This document shows positions 7,129 through 12,944 of a stretch of 12,944 bases of DNA, in pieces; positions within the stretch are counted from its first letter, which is position 1, and each line of letters starts with the position of its first letter. Below the pieces are notes generated by a model. That model did no database searches. It was not told the origin of the DNA and saw only the letters and a program-made list of their open reading frames with translations. The DNA comes from an uncultured Bacillota bacterium (GTDB lineage Bacteria; Bacillota; Clostridia; UBA1381), in contig CASFSH010000162.1 of NCBI GenBank assembly GCA_949297205.1, positions 1-12,944 of the forward strand. The letters are read 5' to 3'. Made by a program: the position numbers and the translations under genes.

Positions 7129-9110
7129 ACGGTGAACACTTAATCGGAATTGTTTTAAATGAAAGATATGAATTAAAGGAAATTGTGGGAAACGGAGGTA
7201 TGGCAGTTGTTTATAAAGCACATGACAGACTGCTTAACCGTACCGTTGCAGTAAAAATACTTAAAGAGTCATTAAAGAATGATACTGAAATAGTAGAAAA
7301 ATTTGCAGCAGAAGGCAAAGCGGCTGCAAGTCTGTCTCACAATAATATTGTATCTATTTATGATGTGGGTCAAATTGACGGTTTAAGTTTTATTGTAATG
7401 GAATATGTTGAGGGAATGACACTTAAAGAATACATAAACGAAAACAAGCCGATAAGATGGCAGACAGCTTGTGAAATTGCAATACAGATAGCATCGGCAC
7501 TTTCTCATGCCCATGAACATGGAATAATTCACAGAGATATTAAGCCTCATAATATTTTAATCACAAAGGATAATGTTGTTAAAGTCGCAGATTTCGGAAT
7601 TGCAAGAGCGGTAAGTTCTGATACAATGGTTGCAGGAGGAACGGCTTTAGGCTCTGTTCATTATATTTCTCCCGAACAAGCCAGGGGCGGTTATGTTGAC
7701 AATACCTCTGATCTGTATTCTCTGGGTGTGGTTTTATATGAGATGCTTACCGGAAATCTTCCGTTTGACGGCGATAATGCTGTGTCAATTGCTTTGAAAA
7801 AGCTTGAAGAAGAACCTATGAGTCCTAAGGTGATTAATTTGGATATTCCTCAGACTCTTGATGCAATTGTTATGAAAGCAATTTCCAAAGAACAGATTTC
7901 AAGATATAAGACTGCAGAAGAGTTTTCAAATGATTTAAAATCCTTGCTAAATGAGGACAGTATGCATATTATTGCCGCACGTCCAAAGGATGAGGAGGAT
8001 GAAGAGGGCGGATATAATCTGCGTTCTCATGGTAAAAAGAAGAAAAAGACATTTAATCCTATAGTTGCATCGGTAGTATTGTTTGTTATTATTGCCGTTA
8101 CGGTATTTTTGGTAATGAGAGGCGGAAGCAGAGAATATATTGTTCCCGATCTTATGAATCACACCCTTGAAGAAGCTTTGAAAATTGTAGAAGATACGGA
8201 ATTTACTATTGATGAGGACGGAATTGTTTATGAAATTTCCGAAGAATATGAAGAAGGAAAAATCATGCATCAGAATCCCGGCGCTAATCAGAGTGTTAAA
8301 AAGAATAAGAAAATTCAGCTTACAATAAGTTCCGGTGCTACAGAGGGAGATATTGCAGTACCTGATGTAAGAGAAATGGATTACCAGCAAGCAAAAGAAC
8401 TTTTGGAATCAAAAAATCTTAAATGTCAGATTGTAGAAGAAGAAAGTGCGGAATATGAATTAAATCAGGTAATCAGTCAATCTCCTAAATACGGAACAAA
8501 GGTAACGGAAGGATATACCGTAATTTTACATGTATGTACATCGGTTATTTCTGACGGTGAACAGGTTGAAGTTCCGAACCTCTATGGAAGTACAAGAGCG
8601 GATGCAGAAGCTGCACTTACACAGCGCGGTCTTGTGTTGGGTAATGTTAAGAAAGAAGCATCGGAGGAAGAAGTGGGAACTGTAATTTCACAAAGCCCCG
8701 TAAGCGGAACAATGGCTGATAAAAACAGCACTGTGGATATAGTTATAAGCGACGGAGACAATTCTCAGACAATGATTCCGGCTGAGTCATCCAATCCGTC
8801 AACACCGTCAGCCAATCAGACTACTCCTCCCGCACAAACACCTCATGTAACAACATCTCCTTCTCAGTCAACTCAGGAACCTGCACAAACAGAAGAAATA
8901 AAACGTAAGACTCTTACAATAAATATTCCGGACAGTGCAGATGATACAGTGCAGGTAAAGGTTATAGCAAACGGTAAAATTATTCATAATCAGGCACATT
9001 CAAAATCAGAGGGCAAGATTGATATTGTTGTTCAGTCAAGCAAGGACGCCGAAGTTGAGGTTTATATGAATGATGAATTGGTTGTAAGAAAATTAGTTGA
9101 ATTTGATTAA
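7125..9110 (+). CDS. prkC: PASTA-domain eukaryotic-type Ser/Thr protein kinase (PrkC/Stk family)
   Basis: Membrane kinase that senses cell-wall muropeptides or lipid II outside through PASTA repeats and phosphorylates proteins inside; it controls cell-wall synthesis, division or spore germination in relatives. The protein has 661 residues. The kinase domain (about 12-275) is intact: glycine loop VGNGGMAVVY, Lys44 in VAVKIL, HRDIKPHN with Asp138 and Asn143, DFG with Asp157, and an activation loop ending ISPEQA. An acidic stretch (289-294) and a run of five lysines (304-308) precede one membrane helix (about 312-331). Outside are three PASTA repeats (about 336-404, 407-475, 480-544), a Ser/Thr/Pro/Gln-rich linker (about 553-590) and a 70-residue beta-rich end domain. 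AAAGGAG at 7108-7114 is the ribosome binding site. It is the last gene of the first block. Confidence 0.97.
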   Translation: MNGEHLIGIVLNERYELKEIVGNGGMAVVYKAHDRLLNRTVAVKILKESLKNDTEIVEKFAAEGKAAASLSHNNIVSIYDVGQIDGLSFIVMEYVEGMTLKEYINENKPIRWQTACEIAIQIASALSHAHEHGIIHRDIKPHNILITKDNVVKVADFGIARAVSSDTMVAGGTALGSVHYISPEQARGGYVDNTSDLYSLGVVLYEMLTGNLPFDGDNAVSIALKKLEEEPMSPKVINLDIPQTLDAIVMKAISKEQISRYKTAEEFSNDLKSLLNEDSMHIIAARPKDEEDEEGGYNLRSHGKKKKKTFNPIVASVVLFVIIAVTVFLVMRGGSREYIVPDLMNHTLEEALKIVEDTEFTIDEDGIVYEISEEYEEGKIMHQNPGANQSVKKNKKIQLTISSGATEGDIAVPDVREMDYQQAKELLESKNLKCQIVEEESAEYELNQVISQSPKYGTKVTEGYTVILHVCTSVISDGEQVEVPNLYGSTRADAEAALTQRGLVLGNVKKEASEEEVGTVISQSPVSGTMADKNSTVDIVISDGDNSQTMIPAESSNPSTPSANQTTPPAQTPHVTTSPSQSTQEPAQTEEIKRKTLTINIPDSADDTVQVKVIANGKIIHNQAHSKSEGKIDIVVQSSKDAEVEVYMNDELVVRKLVEFD

Positions 9111-9127
9111 TGGTATACAAGAATTAT

Positions 9128-9157
9128 AATAAGCTGCGTTTTTTAGCGCAGCTTATT
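9128..9157 (+). terminator. Rho-independent-type hairpin ending the priA-prkC block
   Basis: A perfect 11-bp inverted repeat: AATAAGCTGCG at 9128-9138 pairs with CGCAGCTTATT at 9147-9157 around an 8-base loop TTTTTTAG. It starts 18 bases after the kinase stop codon. The thymine run lies in the loop, and the stretch after the stem (right arm ending TTATT, then TAG) is a poor U-tract. Termination may therefore be partial. The stem is the same on both strands. Confidence 0.75.
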
Positions 9158-9221
9158 TAGTATATAAAATAATATATGTTTGTGCATATTGGAGATTTTT
9201 GGGTAAAATTTTTCTGTAATC

Positions 9222-9250
9222 TTGAATAATTAGATTTTATATGATAAAAT
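9222..9250 (+). promoter_or_regulatory. Candidate sigma-A promoter of the secreted-protein operon
   Basis: TTGAAT at 9222-9227 and TAAAAT at 9245-9250 are 17 bases apart, the optimal spacing. They match the consensus at 4/6 and 5/6 positions. This lies downstream of the hairpin and upstream of the first exported-protein gene, so transcription would start near 9257 and leave a 5' leader of about 150 bases. A weaker alternative is TTGTGC at 9180 with TAAAAT at 9204, 18 bases apart. Confidence 0.55.
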
Positions 9251-9251
9251 A

Positions 9252-9276
9252 TTGAATAGATGGGGTTAATATTCAA
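9252..9276. repeat. Inverted repeat TTGAATA/TATTCAA at the likely transcription start
   Basis: TTGAATA at 9252-9258 and its exact complement TATTCAA at 9270-9276 flank an 11-base centre, GATGGGGTTAA. A third copy of TTGAATA lies at 9222-9228, exactly 30 bases before the first arm, and overlaps the predicted -35 box. The set could be an operator for a dimeric regulator or a small hairpin in the mRNA leader. Chance is possible because the region is very AT-rich. Confidence 0.4.
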
Positions 9277-9300
9277 AACTTCATAGGGGAGGTATAGTGC

Positions 9301-9327
9301 ATGTTTTGGTGTGTTTTGTCAGGGTAA
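9301..9327 (+). CDS. Possible 8-codon leader peptide
   Basis: ATG 9301 opens a frame encoding MFWCVLSG and ending at TAA 9325-9327. AGGGGAGGT at 9285-9293 lies 7 bases upstream, the best Shine-Dalgarno match in the window, yet the only frame it serves well is this one. The exported-protein start at 9407 is 80 bases further on and has its own site. It could be a regulatory leader peptide, or the remains of an older gene start. I know of no such peptide. Confidence 0.3.
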   Translation: MFWCVLSG

Positions 9328-9406
9328 GAGTAAGGTTAGTATAAATTTATTGCTTTCCTTTTCTTGCTTTTTTTATTTAAAAATTATAGAAAGAGATGAT
9401 TTTAAT

Positions 9407-10822
9407 ATGGGGAAATTAAAAAAAATCACAATGCTTATTATGGCATTGTGTATGCTTTCAGCAAATGGTTTAGCAGAAACTCAAAACACAACATTCAAAG
9501 CAACCATAAATGGTGAAAATGTGTCAGTAAAAGAGGATAATTTAACAATCAATGAGGATAATTCTAATTTGCTTGTCAATGTAATAAAATACAAAGGTGA
9601 TCAACAAACAATAATGTATAGCGGAGCATTAAGCGGATATGCAGATGGAATGTATTCAGATGTTGAATTTTCTAAAATTCAGTGTTTGTTTGTTTTCGAT
9701 TGGGATGGATCGGAAGATGAAGCTATATGTATTATTCCTTCATCAACGCAAGCAATATCAGATACAACAGTATCTAATACAGCTCATGATACGATTTCAG
9801 ATGAAAATATTATTGTATCTCAAAATACATTGTCAACAGGGACAATACAAACAAATATATCATTGATGTATAATAATAAATACCATGAAAATGTTTTATT
9901 GCCGAATCAGACATTGACAGTACCTATTACAATTACAAATACAGGAAATGCTTCTATTGAAATATTACCGTATATTGCAATATATGATTTATCAGGTAAA
10001 TTGATAGATTTAAATCAGGGTAATCTAATAGTCTCTCCTGCAAATCAGACAATATCAACAACAGTATCAAATGAGTTTAATACAGATACTGCTTGTACAG
10101 CAAAGGTTTTCTTTTGGCAAAAAAGTAATATGAAACCAATTACAGACAGTATTTATCTTACAATTCAAAATCAGGACTATTACGCTGATACATATGCCCA
10201 AACAAATAAAATTGATATTGATAAACCATTATGTGGTGTAATAAACACAGGCGAAGATGTTGATATTGTTAAATTTACTCCGACAGCCACGGGTATCTAT
10301 GCATTACAACTTGATGCTTCCGTTGGTACAATATGCGGACTTTATGACAATACACAAACCTTGTTAAATTCAGTTTCAGCGGTTGAAGATAAAAATTACT
10401 TACTCTATTCTTTGACAGCAAATCAAGATTATTACATACGATTTAATGGAACAGAAAACAATAGCTATGAGATTACACCTGCACTGCCAAATGAACTTGT
10501 AACACTTACGAAAAATATAGGAACGTCAGACAATTTATTAGATAACACTGACTTTAACATATATAAATTTACTCCAACAATAACAGGTAGTTATGTGATT
10601 ACAGCGGTTGACAGTTCATGCGTAACAGCAGATTTATATAATGCTTCTTTTGAAAAGATAGCTTCTGCTGATGAAACTGATACATCAGTCAGTTTTAGAA
10701 TCACAAACGATATGACAGCAGATCAATCATACTATATTGTTGTATATCCGAAATCCGAATCTGTTTTAGACTCATATACAATGTATGTAGAAGAACCGTT
10801 TGCTTTAATATCGGTTGAATAA
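9407..10822 (+). CDS. Secreted protein with two tandem PPC-like (bacterial pre-peptidase C-terminal) beta domains
   Basis: Exported protein of 471 residues, probably released or loosely surface-bound; no LPXTG, S-layer-homology or transmembrane anchor is visible. The signal peptide is residues 1-23 (MGKLKKIT, a hydrophobic core, cleavage after GLA). Residues 24-135 form a domain I do not recognise. Residues 146-253 look like a CARDB-type adhesion fold (VPITITNTGN, YDLSGKLI, AKVFFWQKSNMKP), common in clostridial surface proteins. Two PPC-like repeats follow at about 260-358 and 361-462; DIVKFTPTATGIYAL and NIYKFTPTITGSYVI are the matching segments. ATG 9407 is chosen because the signal peptide begins exactly there and AGAGATGAT at 9392-9400 precedes it; an in-frame GTG at 9311 is rejected. 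No enzyme motif is seen. The protease gene follows after 22 bases, so they are probably one operon. The domain assignments rest on pattern only. Confidence 0.82.
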   Translation: MGKLKKITMLIMALCMLSANGLAETQNTTFKATINGENVSVKEDNLTINEDNSNLLVNVIKYKGDQQTIMYSGALSGYADGMYSDVEFSKIQCLFVFDWDGSEDEAICIIPSSTQAISDTTVSNTAHDTISDENIIVSQNTLSTGTIQTNISLMYNNKYHENVLLPNQTLTVPITITNTGNASIEILPYIAIYDLSGKLIDLNQGNLIVSPANQTISTTVSNEFNTDTACTAKVFFWQKSNMKPITDSIYLTIQNQDYYADTYAQTNKIDIDKPLCGVINTGEDVDIVKFTPTATGIYALQLDASVGTICGLYDNTQTLLNSVSAVEDKNYLLYSLTANQDYYIRFNGTENNSYEITPALPNELVTLTKNIGTSDNLLDNTDFNIYKFTPTITGSYVITAVDSSCVTADLYNASFEKIASADETDTSVSFRITNDMTADQSYYIVVYPKSESVLDSYTMYVEEPFALISVE

Positions 10823-10844
10823 TCTGAAAGGGGTGTTATTTATT

Positions 10845-12803
10845 ATGAAAAAAAGAATAGCATTGTTATTAGCTATTTTGCTTATGTTAAATATTAACGT
10901 TGTGGTTTTTGCTGCTGAAGATGAAGAAGTAACAGAGGAAAACGCTTGTTCTACCGGTTCTTTGGAAATGGATTCTGAACAGTTATCATCTTTTTTTGAC
11001 AATATTCCTATGATTGTAGATGTTAAACCAAATCAGCTATACAATGAACGATTAAATGAAGAATTAGGAATTGATGATGAAAATTTATCCGGAGGCAATT
11101 ATAATATAGCTACTGATGGTGACGAAATAATTACCGATTTATATAATCTGCCTTCAATATTATCAACTAATCAAATTTCTTATCCCTCAAAAGTAGATAA
11201 CAGTACAGAAACAACATTCCCTGTTATAAAAGACCAAGGATATTTAAATTCTTGTTTGGGGTGGAGCATGGCATATTATCAATTAACCAACAATGCAAAT
11301 AAAATCAGAGGAACAGCAGCAAGAAATGGTTCGTCTAACATAAACTCGAGAGTATATTCGCCAAATTGGGTTTATAATTTAGGCAATTTAGGGAATAATA
11401 TAAATGGAATGTATGGTGACTCCGCAGCCAATGTTTTATATACGTACGGTTGTCCTACAATAAGTCAAGTTCCGATACAAACCGAGGATTCACCTGCTAC
11501 AAATTACTTGAGCTGGTATCCCACTGCTTCGATATGGGAAAATGCTTTATATAATAAATGTGATTTGTATTTCGGAACAATTAATCCCGACAAACTCGAC
11601 ACTCCTATTACATCTCCTAACAGTACATATTTAGATAATATAAAGAAAATTTTAGCAGATGGATATGTTGTCACAATAGAGACTTATGTTGCTCCATGGG
11701 CGGATATTTATCTTCCTATAGTTAAAACAGGGAGAACAAGTACCAATACATCAGCGTATGTATGGACGGAAGTCAGAACAGTCAAAAATGGAGGTCATGC
11801 TGTTACAATAGTTGGCTATGACGATAATTTCAAAGTGGATATTAACGGTAACGGTTCATATCAAACAGGCGAATATGGGGCATTTAAAATTGCTAATTCT
11901 TGGGGGACAGAGGTTTCGAACCATAATAATGGTTATGTTTGGCTGTCATATGATGCTCTGAATGCTGAATCATCAGTTTCCCGTTCAACCAGTTCCTACA
12001 GGACGCCGGCATTTAGAAATGATGACAGATACTATTTTATAAAACCACAGAAGGAATATAAACCTTTACTGACTGCTTCTGTCGGAATCAATACAAGATA
12101 CAGAGACGAAATAAAAGTAAAATTAGGAATTGCAGATGCTGAAAATCCGGATGATTACTATGAGGAAAATATCACAAGTGCAAACTATGTTAAAGAGAGC
12201 AGTGATGAAAATTATTTTGATACAAACATTGCTTTTAGGTATGGTTGCGGAAATTATAACATGTCAGGAACAAACGGATATTCCACAGGTTATGTAACAT
12301 TTGATTTTTCTTCGCTATTGAAAAATTTTGAATTAAAATATAATCATAATTATAAATTGTATATAAAATTATATGATTATTCTGATAGCGGAACTACTAT
12401 AAAATCATTCATATTAAAAGACCATAATACAGGGAATACTTTTACATCCGATGAAACACCTTTATCAACGGGCAGTAATAACAGTACAATAAAAGTAAAT
12501 GTTGCATATTTGAGCAGTATTAAAAGCGTGAAAAATGATAAAACTATTACATTAGCTTTTAATAGCAAATTAAATGAAGATACCGTTAATGATATGAATG
12601 TTTTTGTATCTGATAGCAACAATAATGACATTTGGATAGATTTGTCATTAAACAATACTGAAGAATTGATATATTTGGTGCCGAAAAACAGATTATATAA
12701 TAATGATTTTTATACGTTAAATATTTCTACTGACTTAAAAAGTAAAGGCGGTAATCATTTAAGTATGGCTAAAAATTTTCCGTTTTATGTGCCATTTCAT
12801 TAA
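10845..12803 (+). CDS. Secreted papain-family (C1) cysteine protease with C-terminal Ig-like domain
   Basis: Exported thiol protease of 652 residues that probably degrades proteins outside the cell or processes surface proteins. The start is ATG 10845, behind AAAGGGG at 10827-10833; an in-frame TTG at 10815 inside the previous gene is rejected. The signal peptide MKKRIALLLAILLML ends near VFAAE (about residue 24). After a roughly 100-residue acidic pro-like stretch comes the catalytic domain: IKDQGYLNSCLGWSM with oxyanion Gln131 and nucleophile Cys137, GGHAVTIVGYDDN with His318, and FKIANSWGTE with Asn351. Between His and Asn lies DINGNGSYQTGE, a calcium-loop-like insertion. Residues about 410-555 are beta-rich and unrecognised. 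The last 95 residues (TITLAFNSKLNEDT onward) resemble a bacterial Ig-like (SbsA/Big_5) domain. The catalytic set is complete, so the enzyme should be active. No cell-wall anchor is visible. Confidence 0.9.
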   Translation: MKKRIALLLAILLMLNINVVVFAAEDEEVTEENACSTGSLEMDSEQLSSFFDNIPMIVDVKPNQLYNERLNEELGIDDENLSGGNYNIATDGDEIITDLYNLPSILSTNQISYPSKVDNSTETTFPVIKDQGYLNSCLGWSMAYYQLTNNANKIRGTAARNGSSNINSRVYSPNWVYNLGNLGNNINGMYGDSAANVLYTYGCPTISQVPIQTEDSPATNYLSWYPTASIWENALYNKCDLYFGTINPDKLDTPITSPNSTYLDNIKKILADGYVVTIETYVAPWADIYLPIVKTGRTSTNTSAYVWTEVRTVKNGGHAVTIVGYDDNFKVDINGNGSYQTGEYGAFKIANSWGTEVSNHNNGYVWLSYDALNAESSVSRSTSSYRTPAFRNDDRYYFIKPQKEYKPLLTASVGINTRYRDEIKVKLGIADAENPDDYYEENITSANYVKESSDENYFDTNIAFRYGCGNYNMSGTNGYSTGYVTFDFSSLLKNFELKYNHNYKLYIKLYDYSDSGTTIKSFILKDHNTGNTFTSDETPLSTGSNNSTIKVNVAYLSSIKSVKNDKTITLAFNSKLNEDTVNDMNVFVSDSNNNDIWIDLSLNNTEELIYLVPKNRLYNNDFYTLNISTDLKSKGGNHLSMAKNFPFYVPFH

Positions 12804-12821
12804 TACGAGGGGGAAACGATA

Positions 12822-12944
12822 ATGAAGAAAATTCTTAAAATTTGTTTTTGCATATGTATTTTTATGTGTTTTAATATTTTAGCGGATGCACGAACAGATA
12901 TTGATGTATACGATTTGAATGGGAAACGTTCAAATGATGCTACA
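12822..12944 (+). CDS. Start of a third exported protein, 3'-truncated by the window edge
   Basis: ATG 12822 opens a frame of 41 codons that runs off the right edge with no stop. GAGGGGG at 12807-12813, eight bases upstream, is a strong ribosome binding site, and the gap from the protease stop is only 18 bases, so it belongs to the same operon. The N-terminus MKKILKICFCICIFMCFNIL is a signal peptide with four cysteines in its hydrophobic core. A likely cleavage site is after ADA (residue 23), giving a mature start of RTDIDVYDLNG. No lipobox is seen. Too little remains to name a family. Confidence 0.75.
   Translation, partial: MKKILKICFCICIFMCFNILADARTDIDVYDLNGKRSNDAT

Noticed and set aside
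7947..8390. 147-codon minus-strand frame opposite prkC
   Set aside because: It is a shadow of the kinase gene: it has a low-complexity composition rich in Phe, Ile and Asn, no recognisable motif and no supporting promoter.
9311..9406. In-frame GTG extension adding 32 residues to the PPC-domain protein
   Set aside because: The Shine-Dalgarno sequence is 17 bases away, too far, and the extension would bury a textbook signal peptide that begins at ATG 9407.
9639..9866. 75-codon plus-strand frame inside the PPC-domain gene
   Set aside because: It lies out of frame within a clear coding sequence, is rich in Gln, Met and Ile in a way expected from the alternate frame, and no frameshift is needed to explain the main gene.
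9407..12944. Recent mobile-element insertion carrying the secreted genes
   Set aside because: I see no transposase, integrase, tRNA target site or flanking direct repeat; the lower GC alone does not show mobility.

Overview
The window looks like the chromosome of a low-GC, Gram-positive anaerobe of the class Clostridia. The evidence is AT-rich DNA throughout, strong AGGAGG-type ribosome binding sites, heavy use of ATA, AAA and TTA codons, and the gene order priA-def-fmt-(zinc metallopeptidase)-rsmB-rlmN-stp-prkC. That order matches the Firmicutes translation and cell-wall-signalling operon, with the membrane metallopeptidase insertion known in clostridia. I cannot name a genus.

Positions 1-9110 hold one tightly packed plus-strand gene train. 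It starts with the 3' three quarters of priA (replication restart helicase), whose beginning lies left of the window. Next come def and fmt, which act at opposite ends of formyl-methionine handling. A YugP-type membrane zinc peptidase follows, then two RNA methylation enzymes (rsmB for 16S rRNA, rlmN for 23S rRNA and tRNA), and last an antagonistic pair: a PP2C phosphatase and a PASTA-domain Ser/Thr kinase. Junctions are short or overlapping (ATGA overlaps at def/fmt and phosphatase/kinase), so most of these genes are probably co-transcribed and translationally coupled. The one sizeable internal gap is 1665-1838, before def. A 26-codon ORF bridges the metallopeptidase and rsmB and may serve only for coupling.

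At 9128-9157 a strong hairpin closes this block. The usual next gene, rsgA, is not present.

Positions 9158-9406 hold a regulatory-looking spacer: a plausible sigma-A promoter (TTGAAT-17-TAAAAT), three copies of TTGAATA around the start site (one inverted), and an 8-codon ORF behind the strongest Shine-Dalgarno sequence in the window.

Positions 9407-12944 hold a second plus-strand operon of exported proteins. It contains a secreted protein with two tandem PPC-like beta domains, a secreted papain-family (C1) cysteine protease with intact Cys/His/Asn catalytic residues and an Ig-like C-terminus, and the start of a third exported protein cut off by the window edge. This is the accessory part of the window. 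Its parts are recognisable, but what they do together is not, so it is the best place to look for something new. I see no mobile element, CRISPR array, tRNA or rRNA.
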